Assembly (NCBI RefSeq): GCF_000407185.1
Contig: NZ_KE136483.1
Coordinates: 496,001 to 560,000, forward strand
Origin: Enterococcus malodoratus ATCC 43197
GTDB lineage: Bacteria; Bacillota; Bacilli; Lactobacillales; Enterococcaceae
Length of the DNA: 64,000 bases
Direction of reading: 5' to 3'
Positions within the stretch are counted from its first letter, which is position 1. Every line of letters begins with the position of its first letter. Under the pieces are notes generated by a model. It did no database searches and was not told where the DNA came from. It saw only the letters and a program-made list of their open reading frames with translations. A program made the position numbers and the translations under genes. This document shows positions 18,377 through 27,173 of the stretch, piece by piece.

Positions 18377-18718
18377 AATGATTGTTAACAAAGCACAGAT
18401 GATCGAAGCACCGATTAAGATGGCTGCGATGATCAACCAAAAAGAATAACGTCCTTGACCAACATGGGAAAGGGACTGGAATTCTGATTTTTTCTTTTGT
18501 TTTCTGCTAAACGCTTGGTGCATCGAATGCTGAAAGTGATCGAAGAAGCCTGAAGAAAAAATCCAAAGCAGGATACCGATAATAAGAAAAGGTAATCCGG
18601 TCAAGAAAAATCGGTTTGATAAGGCCAGTGGAGAGACAGTTCCTTGAATGATCGAGTAGATCACAACGATCACCAATAAGCCGCCACCGATTCCAATGGG
18701 AAATAATTTATTTTTCAT
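18374..18718 (-). CDS. Small membrane protein, DUF3899-like
   Basis: 114 residues with three predicted membrane helices (about 6-26, 36-55 and 92-112) and a Lys-rich cytosolic loop between the second and third. The segment WIFSSGFFDHFQHS resembles the DUF3899 family of Firmicutes. No function is known. The start has GGAGTG ahead. It sits inverted between oppA and oppBCDF and is the only gene of that orientation in the locus. Confidence 0.6.
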   Translation of the reverse strand: MKNKLFPIGIGGGLLVIVVIYSIIQGTVSPLALSNRFFLTGLPFLIIGILLWIFSSGFFDHFQHSMHQAFSRKQKKKSEFQSLSHVGQGRYSFWLIIAAILIGASIICALLTII

Positions 18719-18886
18719 ACATACACTCCAATAATTAATAGCTTAACAAAGCTATCCAGATAAAAATTCAAACGCAATGTCTTTCTACTCTAAACCATAA
18801 CAAAAGTAGAAGTCAAAATTTAAGAACGAATCACTGAAATCATTTTTATAAAAATGAATACATTGAAGCGAATTAGGAGGCACCTC

Positions 18887-19828
18887 ATGGGCAGTTATTT
18901 GAAATATTTTTTAAAGCGTGTCTTTTTCATGGTGATAACACTATGGTTGATTGCAACGATCACTTTCTTCTTGATGCAATTATTACCTGGTACACCATAT
19001 ACCAACCAAGAACGATTAAGTCCTGAAACGATCGCGATGCTGAATAAACAAGTTGGTTTAGATAAACCAGTGATCGTTCAATATGGAATTTACTTATCGA
19101 ACCTCGTACAAGGAAACTTCGGAATTTCTTTCCAATTCAAAAACCAAGCGGTTGCTGCATTATTGGCTGGCCGAATTGGACCTTCATTACAATTAGGGGT
19201 TCAAGCGATTATCTTCGGAACCTTCGTTGGGATCGTATTAGGAACCATTTCTGCCATGAAACAAAATTCATGGGCAGATACGGCTTCAACATTAGTTGCG
19301 ATTTTAGGACGTTCTATTCCCAACTTCGTCTTCGCCGTACTACTACAATATATTTTCGCTATGAAATTGCAAATCTTGCCTATCGCAAAATGGGAAGGTT
19401 TCGCGTATACGATCCTGCCGACCCTGGCATTAGCCATGTCGCCGCTAGCCGACTCGGCTCGTTTTATTCGAACCGAGATGGTGGAAGTTCTGCATAGCGA
19501 CTATGTCGAACTGGCTCGTGCGAAAGGCTTAAGTCGTTGGGAGATCGCATTTAAACATGGGTTGCGGAATAGTTTGATCCCATTGATGACCTTGCTTGGA
19601 CCATTAGCAGTTGCTTTGATGACCGGCTCGCTTGTAGTAGAAAATATTTTTGCGATTCCTGGTATCGGAGAACAGTTCGTTAAATCAATCATGACTAATG
19701 ATTATCCAACGATTATGGCCGTGACGATTCTTTATTCGTTCATGCTGGTTTTCGTCATTTTAGTTGTCGATTTATTATATGGTCTGGTTGATCCTCGGAT
19801 TCGTCTATCAGAAGGGAGTAAAAGCTAA
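18887..19828 (+). CDS. oppB: Oligopeptide ABC transporter permease OppB
   Basis: First inner membrane subunit of the Opp importer: 313 residues, about six helices, with the EAA loop ARAKGLSRWEIAFKHGLRNS that contacts the ATPases. The chosen ATG (18887) has GGAGG at good spacing; an ATG at 18854 has no ribosome site. Its stop overlaps the oppC start (TAATG), so the two permeases are coupled. Confidence 0.95.
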   Translation: MGSYLKYFLKRVFFMVITLWLIATITFFLMQLLPGTPYTNQERLSPETIAMLNKQVGLDKPVIVQYGIYLSNLVQGNFGISFQFKNQAVAALLAGRIGPSLQLGVQAIIFGTFVGIVLGTISAMKQNSWADTASTLVAILGRSIPNFVFAVLLQYIFAMKLQILPIAKWEGFAYTILPTLALAMSPLADSARFIRTEMVEVLHSDYVELARAKGLSRWEIAFKHGLRNSLIPLMTLLGPLAVALMTGSLVVENIFAIPGIGEQFVKSIMTNDYPTIMAVTILYSFMLVFVILVVDLLYGLVDPRIRLSEGSKS

Positions 19829-20862
19829 TGGAAATGAAATATCCTTCAATCGTTGATATTCCCGCTGATGAATTTCAACCTTTACAAAAAAATACCGAAG
19901 AGGAACGCGAGGAAATCGCGGCCCCTTCGCTGAACTTCCTGCAAGACTCATGGCGCCGTTTGAAAAAAAATAAAGCGGCAGTCATTTCAATGATCCTATT
20001 AGCAGTGATCATTATAGTTTCGATCGTAACAATTTTTATTTCACCACAAGACCCAAGTAAACAAAATGTCGATTACATTAATTTACCGCCGCGGGTGCCT
20101 GGTTTAAACATTGATGGGTTAAACGGGAAAACCATGGTCGCCGGTGAACTAGTAGATAAATACGCGCAGGCTGATGTTCCCGGTAATGTAAATTATTTGT
20201 TAGGGACAGATGGTTTGGGGCGTGATGTGTTAAGCCGTTTGTTTATGGGGACGCGAATCTCATTATTGATCGCCTTTATCGCAGCACTATTTGATATCAC
20301 TCTAGGTGTTGCTTATGGCTTGATTTCCGGAATGTTAGGCGGCAAAGTCGATAATGCGATGCAGCGTTTCTTAGAAATTCTTTCTGGTATTCCAAACTTA
20401 GTTGTAATGATTTTGATGCTGGTCGTTTTTGAACCAGGAATTTTCTCGATTGTGGCGGCCATGGCTATCACGAACTGGATACCGATGGCGCGGATCGTCC
20501 GAGCCCAAACCCTCAAACTAAAAGACCAAGAATATGTTTTGGCAGGAATGACTTTGGGTGAATCGAAATGGAAAATCGCATTTAAACACATTATCCCCAA
20601 TATTTCCAGTGTGATTATCATTCAAATGATGTTCAGTATCCCAACGGCGATTTTCTTCGAGGCTTTCTTAAGTTTCATCGGGCTTGGATTGACACCGCCG
20701 GCTGCTTCACTAGGTACTTTATTGAACGATGGATACAAAACATTCTTGTATTTGCCATACTTATTGTGGATTCCTGCAGTGACGATCTCACTGATTATGA
20801 TCTGTTTCAATCTGTTAGCCGATGGTCTACGTGACGCATTCGATCCGAAAATGAAAGAGTGA
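19828..20862 (+). CDS. oppC: Oligopeptide ABC transporter permease OppC
   Basis: Second permease of the Opp importer, 344 residues. It has the OppC N-terminal cytosolic segment, a first helix at about residues 50-72, a large external loop containing LGTDGLGRDVLSR, and the EAA loop LAGMTLGESKWKIAFKHIIP. It overlaps oppB by one base and is followed six bases later by oppD. Confidence 0.95.
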   Translation: MEMKYPSIVDIPADEFQPLQKNTEEEREEIAAPSLNFLQDSWRRLKKNKAAVISMILLAVIIIVSIVTIFISPQDPSKQNVDYINLPPRVPGLNIDGLNGKTMVAGELVDKYAQADVPGNVNYLLGTDGLGRDVLSRLFMGTRISLLIAFIAALFDITLGVAYGLISGMLGGKVDNAMQRFLEILSGIPNLVVMILMLVVFEPGIFSIVAAMAITNWIPMARIVRAQTLKLKDQEYVLAGMTLGESKWKIAFKHIIPNISSVIIIQMMFSIPTAIFFEAFLSFIGLGLTPPAASLGTLLNDGYKTFLYLPYLLWIPAVTISLIMICFNLLADGLRDAFDPKMKE

Positions 20863-20868
20863 CGAATT

Positions 20869-21915
20869 ATGGAAAAAATTTTAGAAGTGAACAATTTAAA
20901 TATTTCGTTTGATACCTATGCTGGGAAGGTTCGAGCAATTCGAGGTGTAGATTTTGATTTAAACAAAGGTGAGACATTAGCCATCGTAGGGGAGTCTGGT
21001 AGCGGAAAATCAGTTACCACCCGCACGATTATGCGTTTGCTATCTAGTAACGCCAATATCGACGAGGGGCAAATTTTATTCAAAGGGCAAAACATCGTCG
21101 ATAAAACTGAAAAGGAAATGCAAAAGATCCGTGGTCGCGAAATCGCGATGATTTTTCAAGATCCGATGACTTCTCTGGATCCAACAATGACAATTGGGAA
21201 ACAAGTAGCGGAATCTTTACGGAAACATAAAAATGTTTCTAAAAAGGAAAGCTTAAAGGCAGCATTAGATTTACTGAATCTGGTTGGTATTCCAGAGGCT
21301 GAAAAACGGCTGAAAAACTATCCGCACCAATTCTCTGGCGGACAACGCCAACGGATCGTGATCGCCATTGCGCTGATTTGTAATCCTGAGATCTTGATTG
21401 CTGATGAACCGACGACCGCACTTGATGTAACGATTCAAGCACAAATTCTTGAATTGCTAAAAGAAATTCAAGAAAAAATTGAAACATCGATCATTTTTAT
21501 TACGCATGATTTGGGTGTTGTGGCGAATGTCGCAGACCGAGTAGCTGTAATGTATGCTGGGAAAATCGTAGAAGTGGGAACAGCAGAAGAAATCTTCTAT
21601 AACCCGCAGCACCCATATACATGGGGATTACTGGGCTCGATGCCGACATTAGAAAGTGAAAACGATCGTTTATACGCGATCCCAGGTTCACCGCCGGATT
21701 TGTTGAACCCGCCTAAAGGAGATGCCTTTTATCCACGAAATGAGTTTGCGTTAAAAATAGACGCGGAAATGGAACCGCCTTTCTTTGAACTTTCTGACAC
21801 ACATAAAGCAGCGACTTGGCTGCTGGCACCTCAGGTAGCAGCAGTTACACCTCCAGCTGAGATTCAACGACGTTGGGATATTTTTCGCAAGAAACAAAGT
21901 CAATATTCCGCTTAA
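20869..21915 (+). CDS. oppD: Oligopeptide ABC transporter ATPase OppD
   Basis: One of two ATPases powering Opp. Walker A is GESGSGKS, the signature FSGGQRQR, Walker [14 protein letters not shown] and the switch His lies in ITHDLGVV. The C-terminal oligopeptide-transport extension with [13 protein letters not shown] is present. It has 348 residues and lies directly downstream of oppC. Confidence 0.96.
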   Translation: MEKILEVNNLNISFDTYAGKVRAIRGVDFDLNKGETLAIVGESGSGKSVTTRTIMRLLSSNANIDEGQILFKGQNIVDKTEKEMQKIRGREIAMIFQDPMTSLDPTMTIGKQVAESLRKHKNVSKKESLKAALDLLNLVGIPEAEKRLKNYPHQFSGGQRQRIVIAIALICNPEILIADEPTTALDVTIQAQILELLKEIQEKIETSIIFITHDLGVVANVADRVAVMYAGKIVEVGTAEEIFYNPQHPYTWGLLGSMPTLESENDRLYAIPGSPPDLLNPPKGDAFYPRNEFALKIDAEMEPPFFELSDTHKAATWLLAPQVAAVTPPAEIQRRWDIFRKKQSQYSA

Positions 21916-21942
21916 TTTTAGTGAAGAAAATGGAGGGTTACG

Positions 21943-22896
21943 ATGGAGAAACGACTACTAGAAGTAAATAATTTAAAACAATATTTTAATACTGGCACTA
22001 AAAATGAAGTCCGTGCCGTAAATGATGTAAGCTTCCATATTAATGAAGGGGAGACCTTTGGCTTGGTTGGAGAATCAGGTAGTGGAAAATCAACGACAGG
22101 TCGTACGATTATTCGGCTGAATCAGCCGACCGATGGTGAGATTCTTTTTGATGGTGAGGATGTTACGAAGATTCATGGGAAGACAGCATTGAGCGAATTT
22201 CGCAGAGATGTCCAAATGATCTTTCAAGATCCCTATGCTTCGTTGAACCCTAGAATGAAGGTAAAGGATATTATTGCAGAGGGTATCGATGTGAATGGCT
22301 TAGCGCGAACACCAAAAGAACGGGACAAGATAGTCAACGAATTATTAGAAACGGTGGGGCTAAACCCAAGCCATGGGACGCGTTACCCGCATGAATTTTC
22401 CGGCGGACAGCGCCAACGAATCGGAATCGCTCGTGCCTTGGCCGTACGTCCACGTTTTATTATCTGTGATGAACCAATCTCTGCACTAGATGTATCGATT
22501 CAGGCGCAGGTCGTGAATCTATTACAGGATTTGCAAAAAGAGCATAACCTAACCTATTTGTTTATTGCCCATGACCTTTCAATGGTGAAACACATCAGTG
22601 ATCGAATCGGTGTTATGAATAATGGTCATTTATTGGAAGTCGGAACGAGTGATGAAATTTATCATTATGGGGTACATCCATATACCGAAAGCTTGTTGTC
22701 GGCAATTCCAATGCCAGATCCTGATCATGAACGCCAACGTCGACGGATCAAATATCAAACAGAACCGCATGACGGAAAAGCTCGTTCATTGCGAGAAATT
22801 GCACCAGGCCATTTCATTTATTCTTCGGAAGACGAAGTTGCCTACTATAGGAAAAAATTGCAGCATTTAAAAAATGAGAAAGCCGTAGCGGTTTAA
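21943..22896 (+). CDS. oppF: Oligopeptide ABC transporter ATPase OppF
   Basis: The second Opp ATPase, 317 residues. Motifs are [17 protein letters not shown] and FIICDEPISALDVSIQ, with the switch His in AHDLSMV. The GGAGGG ribosome site lies in the 27-base gap after oppD. It closes the oppBCDF operon; a long hairpin follows. Confidence 0.96.
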   Translation: MEKRLLEVNNLKQYFNTGTKNEVRAVNDVSFHINEGETFGLVGESGSGKSTTGRTIIRLNQPTDGEILFDGEDVTKIHGKTALSEFRRDVQMIFQDPYASLNPRMKVKDIIAEGIDVNGLARTPKERDKIVNELLETVGLNPSHGTRYPHEFSGGQRQRIGIARALAVRPRFIICDEPISALDVSIQAQVVNLLQDLQKEHNLTYLFIAHDLSMVKHISDRIGVMNNGHLLEVGTSDEIYHYGVHPYTESLLSAIPMPDPDHERQRRRIKYQTEPHDGKARSLREIAPGHFIYSSEDEVAYYRKKLQHLKNEKAVAV

Positions 22897-22903
22897 CTTG
22901 ATA

Positions 22904-22950
22904 AAGAGGAGCCAAGACAGAGATTAATTCTGCCTCGGCTCCTCTTATGT
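22904..22950 (+). terminator. Terminator-like hairpin after oppF
   Basis: Outer 10-bp stem AAGAGGAGCC / GGCTCCTCTT encloses a shorter inner GACAGA/TTCTG pairing. The T run after it is weak (TTATGTTG). Confidence 0.65.
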
Positions 22951-22972
22951 TGATTGAGAGAGAGTTTATTTA

Positions 22973-24094
22973 TTATAAACGCACGCGTCTTCTTAAAATC
23001 ACGACACCTGCAATAATAAATAATGTAATTCCAGTGAAAGTGAGAGCTAGATTACGATTTTCACCGGTTTTAGGGTATTCTTTTTGACTAGCTTGTGCTG
23101 ACAGATTCTTTTGATCTGTTGGAACGTTAGCGACATTTTCAACAATTGGTTTAGTCGCTGTCGCCGTATTTTGAATTGGCGGAACAGGTCTAGAGCCATT
23201 CTCGATTGGACCATTTCCTTCTTGAGAGTTGTACAGCCAGTGGACCAGACCAGAGAACAATCCATTTGCAGCACTTAGTTCGTCTTCTGCACCGCTAAGA
23301 TGATTTAAAATATGAAGCATTTCTTCATTTGTGAAATGACGAAGCGGCAAGAAGCCTTCTTTACTTGAATAAAGAATTCTCAGATAGGCCTGCAACTGAT
23401 CGACATTATTAGCTAACTCCGCAGTTGTCGTGTAATTATTTGGATTGAAGGCCAATGCTTTCTCAGCGTCTGCCCAGGAAATTACTTGATCTTTATAAAC
23501 CATCCGCAGAACCCGCACATAGCTGCCAAAATCCATACCAGTAATGTCGAAATTATAACGTGCGAATAACTTGAAAGCATTCGTTAGTTCTTGATCAGTG
23601 TATCCCTTCAATTCTGTTTGATTCATACCAAAATCAGCACTGGTTAAATTTTTACGAATATCTTCAGCGGTCCATTCATTAATGATTTTTTCTTCGAGCG
23701 TTGCTGGTGATTTTGCTGCTTCTCCCGTCGTCTGCTGAGGTGCAACGGTAGAAGCATTTTTTTCAACTGTGTTCGAGTTTGTTGTCTTTTCAACTTCTGC
23801 AAACTCGTTAGTGGCTGTTTTGGCTGTTGGATCTTCTTTCATCGTCTTGTCCGCTGCTGAAACTTCTTCATTTGAGTTTTTTTTACTTTCGACTGTTCCT
23901 TCTTCGGAAGACTGAGTTTTACTTGAATCTGCTACTGGTTTTTCAGCTATTGCCTCATTAGTAACAGAGGCGCTATCAACCACTTGTTCTTGACTGGAAG
24001 CAGTGGGAACATCTAAGACACTATCAGAAGTGTCGGCAAATGCGACAAGGGGGAAGCTCAAGACCAACAAACTAAACACAACCATTTTTTTCAC
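22973..24094 (-). CDS. LPXTG-like cell-wall-anchored surface protein
   Basis: A secreted protein anchored to the wall, probably by a sortase. The N-terminus has a signal peptide ending near LVAFA|DT. Residues 30-130 are a Ser/Thr/Glu/Lys-rich linker; about 135-280 is a soluble domain (with WTAEDIRKNL and YTDQELTNAFKLFARY) that I do not recognise. The C-terminus has the sorting signal YPKTGE, a hydrophobic helix and RRRVRL. The first sorting residue is Tyr instead of Leu. The GTG at 24094 lies eight bases after GGAG; the frame's upstream GTG overlaps that site. A decayed paralogue lies just upstream. Confidence 0.8.
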   Translation of the reverse strand: MKKMVVFSLLVLSFPLVAFADTSDSVLDVPTASSQEQVVDSASVTNEAIAEKPVADSSKTQSSEEGTVESKKNSNEEVSAADKTMKEDPTAKTATNEFAEVEKTTNSNTVEKNASTVAPQQTTGEAAKSPATLEEKIINEWTAEDIRKNLTSADFGMNQTELKGYTDQELTNAFKLFARYNFDITGMDFGSYVRVLRMVYKDQVISWADAEKALAFNPNNYTTTAELANNVDQLQAYLRILYSSKEGFLPLRHFTNEEMLHILNHLSGAEDELSAANGLFSGLVHWLYNSQEGNGPIENGSRPVPPIQNTATATKPIVENVANVPTDQKNLSAQASQKEYPKTGENRNLALTFTGITLFIIAGVVILRRRVRL

Positions 24095-24125
24095 AATAAT
24101 CACTCCTTAATATTTATGTAACACA

Positions 24126-24153
24126 ATTGTAACATAAGAAATATTTTTGTAAA
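24126..24153 (-). promoter_or_regulatory. Probable promoter of the surface protein gene
   Basis: On the minus strand TTTACA (24153-24148) and TACAAT (24131-24126) are 16 bp apart, about 30 bases before the start codon. Confidence 0.5.
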
Positions 24154-24208
24154 CTAGGAAAGTAAAAAAAGTTTTTTTTAGGACAAACATATAATTGTAG
24201 TTTAATTG

Positions 24209-24250
24209 AAAAAGCCAAAGCAATTTAAAAGAAATCTGCTTTGGCTTTTT
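24209..24250. terminator. Terminator after the decayed surface protein gene
   Basis: A 14-bp stem (AAAAAGCCAAAGCA / TGCTTTGGCTTTTT) with A and T runs on both sides. It separates the pseudogene from the intact surface protein gene. Confidence 0.8.
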
Positions 24251-24305
24251 ATTTATTGGTGAAGTACATTCAATTTAATTCAGTAACAATAGAAAATACT
24301 GTGCT

Positions 24306-24590
24306 TTATTTTAAATGAACACGTCGTTTTAGGATAACTAAACTTGCAATTAAGAATACAATGCTTCCAATGATCGTCAAGAATGCAAGTTCTGCGTTCA
24401 CCGGTTTTTGGATACTCTTTTTGAGATGCGGAGTTTGTTTGTTCCTTTCATTTTTTCTATGATCGGAGCAATAGGAGCTGTAGCTACATTTTTGATAAGC
24501 GGTTTAACAAATATGATTAGGTAAGTGTTGTTTTTATCGGCCATTTTAAAGAAAAATGATTTTCCGTTTTTAAAACCTGCCCCTGAAACA
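24306..24590 (-). pseudogene. C-terminal remnant of a second LPXTG-like surface protein
   Basis: On the minus strand three frames together spell the end of a wall-anchored protein. One frame reads ...NGKSFFFKMADKNNT... to KPLIKNVATAPIAP. A second frame reads SASQKEYPKTGE, matching the intact neighbour's SQKEYPKTGE. A third reads a hydrophobic helix (ELAFLTIIGSIVFLIASLVI) and KRRVHLK before a TAA. At least two frameshifts separate them, and no start region is visible. It is a decayed paralogue of the gene at 22973-24094, perhaps left by gene duplication and loss. Confidence 0.75.
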
Positions 24591-24666
24591 AAAAAATGCC
24601 ACCACGCGCATTCTTTTCTAAACTACCGAAGTAGCCAAGAATGCACTGGTGACGTGGGTTTGGCAC
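24590..24666 (-). terminator. Terminator after tRNA-Lys
   Basis: On the minus strand, TGCC...CCACG and GAATGC from the left half pair with GCATTC...CGTGG.GGCA on the right half, forming a long interrupted hairpin followed by seven T (plus-strand A run from 24590). Confidence 0.65.
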
Positions 24667-24670
24667 CCAA

Positions 24671-24743
<73 letters not shown>

Positions 24744-24900
24744 AAACAAAGTACTTTCATATGTTAGCACTGAGAAAATAAAAAAGCAAGAATAAACTAA
24801 AAAAAATTTTATCAAAAAGAACGGCAATTATCTAGTTTTTGAAACTATATTGTATAATTATCGTGATTTTGTTAAACTATCGATGAAAGGGGTGCAAATA

Positions 24901-25449
24901 ATGGAAGAAACGAGACTCAGATCATGGGCAGAAGGATTAAAAGATTTACGCTTGCCTCGCTGGGAAGAGTTACCTGAATTGGAATTGTACATGGATCAAG
25001 TTATTACTCTTGTTGATCGTTACTTATCACCATTGATAGAAGACGAGAAACATCAGCTTCTATCGAGCGCGATGGTCAACAATTACGTTAAGCATAAATT
25101 AGTACCACCGCCAGTAAAAAAGAGATACAATCGTAATCATCTGGCATATTTGATAGCGATTACTTTGTTAAAACAGGTTTTTGCGATTCCAGATATCAAT
25201 GAGTTGATACGCATGCAATTAGCAATCAACGAACCTAAAGATGCTTACAACAGCTTTTGTACCGTCCAGGAAGAATCACTTGTACAAATAGCTAAAATTA
25301 CTTTAGGCGAAGAGGTTAAATTGACAAGAAGCAACAAAGATTTTTACTATTTAGCTATGGAAGGCGCTGTCGCATCGTTTACACAAAAGATGCTGGCTGA
25401 AAAAATAATTCAATTGGATAAAGAGAAAGAAGGCGAAAATGATGAGTGA
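24901..25449 (+). CDS. DUF1836 protein, probable DNA-binding
   Basis: 182 residues matching the DUF1836 family, with the conserved stretch MVNNYVKHKLVPPPVKKRYN followed by HLAYLIAITLLKQVF. Family members have a MerR-like helix-turn-helix character and are thought to be regulators. The start chosen has AAAGGGGTG ahead; an upstream ATG at 24850 has none. It overlaps the following DegV gene, so they are co-translated. No target is known. Confidence 0.75.
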   Translation: MEETRLRSWAEGLKDLRLPRWEELPELELYMDQVITLVDRYLSPLIEDEKHQLLSSAMVNNYVKHKLVPPPVKKRYNRNHLAYLIAITLLKQVFAIPDINELIRMQLAINEPKDAYNSFCTVQEESLVQIAKITLGEEVKLTRSNKDFYYLAMEGAVASFTQKMLAEKIIQLDKEKEGENDE

Positions 25450-26296
25450 AAAAATTGCGATCCTAGTTGACTCTGGGACAGATGTACCCCAAGAAGTCAT
25501 CGACAATGGGCCATTTTTTATGGTACCGCTGCGAATAATTTTTAGTGACCGAGAATATAGAGATGGAATTGATATCAGTTCGGATACGATTTTTCCATTG
25601 ATCAAAAAAGAATTACCAACAACTTCATTACCTGATGGTGAGTTGATTCATAAAGTGTTTGATGAAATCAAAGCACAAGGGTACACACATGTTGTCATCG
25701 TAACGATTTCTAGCGGATTGAGCGGAACGTACAATGCATTGCGTGTGTTAGGTGAACATTACGAAGGCTTGATTTTCCAATCAATCGACACGAAAAATGT
25801 TGGGATCGGTGCCGGAATTTTAGCGATTTATGCCGGAGACTTGGTTAAGCAGGGAAAATCCTTCACAGAAGTTATTGCTGAAGTCGAAAGTAAAATTACG
25901 AAAACGAAAATCTTTTTTAATGTGGACACCCTAGAGTATTTACAAAAGGGCGGCCGAATCGGTCTAGTTTCTTCCTTGCTAGGGAGCGCTTTAAAATTGA
26001 AACCGATCATTTCGTGTAATTCTGATGGGATTTATTACACTGTTGCGAAGGTACGGGGGTTAAATAAGAGTCTCGACAAAACCATTCAACTGGTAAAAGA
26101 ACATGTTGGGAATCATAAGCGTTTTAATTTGGCGGTGACTCAAGCGGATGCTTTGGAAACAGCCGAAAAGATTCGAGCGCGATTGCAGGAAATCTTTCCA
26201 ACAGCTGAAAATATTTATTTTGGTAAGGTTTCACCGGCATTGTCGGTACACACGGGGCCTGGGTCGCTAGGTGTTGTCTGTCAAGTACTTGATTAA
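25442..26296 (+). CDS. DegV-family fatty-acid-binding protein (FakB-like)
   Basis: A 284-residue DegV protein. The family binds a fatty acid and presents it to the kinase FakA for entry into phospholipid synthesis. Conserved parts seen are VDSGTDVP at the start, the TISSGLSGTYN loop that contacts the carboxylate, and GGRIGLVSSLLGSALKLKP. The ATG at 25442 (or the one three bases before it) overlaps the end of the DUF1836 gene. FakA is not in the window. A terminator follows. Confidence 0.88.
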   Translation: MSEKIAILVDSGTDVPQEVIDNGPFFMVPLRIIFSDREYRDGIDISSDTIFPLIKKELPTTSLPDGELIHKVFDEIKAQGYTHVVIVTISSGLSGTYNALRVLGEHYEGLIFQSIDTKNVGIGAGILAIYAGDLVKQGKSFTEVIAEVESKITKTKIFFNVDTLEYLQKGGRIGLVSSLLGSALKLKPIISCNSDGIYYTVAKVRGLNKSLDKTIQLVKEHVGNHKRFNLAVTQADALETAEKIRARLQEIFPTAENIYFGKVSPALSVHTGPGSLGVVCQVLD

Positions 26297-26301
26297 TCTA
26301 C

Positions 26302-26334
26302 AAAAGAGATGAGCAGAGCTCATCTCTTTTTTTC
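26302..26334 (+). terminator. Rho-independent terminator
   Basis: Stem AAAGAGATGAG / CTCATCTCTTT with a 5-base loop, then a T run. Confidence 0.85.
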
Positions 26335-26457
26335 ATTTTTTCTTAAGTAATAGTTGTAAAAAAATCGTTGCCTGTTTGAAAAGATGAAACACCATTGAAA
26401 TTATTGTATAATGGTAAGGCGTACATACAATCTTATAAAGGTATGAGGTGACTCTTA

Positions 26458-27162
26458 GTGAAAAAAATTCTAGTAGTTGACGATGAAAAACCGATTTCGG
26501 ACATCGTGAAATTCAATTTAACCAAAGAAGGCTACGAAGTCTTTACTGCATATGATGGTGAAGAAGCCTTAGAAAAAGTCGAAGAAGTCAATCCAGATTT
26601 GATTTTATTAGATTTGATGTTGCCTAAAAAGGACGGTTTGGAAGTGGCTCGTGAAGTACGCAAGACCCATGAAATGCCGATCATTATGGTTACGGCCAAA
26701 GATTCTGAGATCGATAAAGTTTTAGGTTTGGAATTAGGGGCAGATGACTATGTGACAAAACCGTTTTCCAATCGGGAATTAGTCGCTCGTGTAAAAGCAA
26801 ATTTACGTCGCGGCGGACAAGCACCGAAGGAAGAAGAACAAACAACGCAAAGTGATTTGACGATTGGTGATTTGACGATCCATCCAGATGCTTACATGGT
26901 AACTAAGCACGGTGATACGATCGAATTGACCCATCGTGAATTTGAATTGCTACATTATTTAGCAAAACATATTGGTCAAGTGATGACTCGTGAACACCTG
27001 CTGCAAACAGTGTGGGGGTACGATTATTTTGGAGATGTTCGAACAGTTGATGTAACGGTGCGCCGTCTGCGTGAGAAAATTGAAGACAATCCAAGCCATC
27101 CAACCTATTTAGTAACGAGACGTGGCGTAGGCTATTACTTACGCAACCCTGAACAGGAGTAA
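26458..27162 (+). CDS. walR: Essential cell-wall response regulator WalR
   Basis: OmpR-type response regulator controlling murein hydrolases and wall turnover. The receiver domain (1-120) has Asp8/Asp9, phosphoacceptor Asp52 in LLDLMLP, Thr79 and Lys101. The winged-helix DNA-binding domain spans about 135-232, with the recognition region [16 protein letters not shown]. The GTG start follows a GAGGTGA site. A TATAAT (26408-26413) lies 45 bases upstream and is the likely operon -10. It heads walRKHIJ. Confidence 0.96.
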   Translation: MKKILVVDDEKPISDIVKFNLTKEGYEVFTAYDGEEALEKVEEVNPDLILLDLMLPKKDGLEVAREVRKTHEMPIIMVTAKDSEIDKVLGLELGADDYVTKPFSNRELVARVKANLRRGGQAPKEEEQTTQSDLTIGDLTIHPDAYMVTKHGDTIELTHREFELLHYLAKHIGQVMTREHLLQTVWGYDYFGDVRTVDVTVRRLREKIEDNPSHPTYLVTRRGVGYYLRNPEQE

Positions 27163-27173
27163 AGAGAGTAAGT

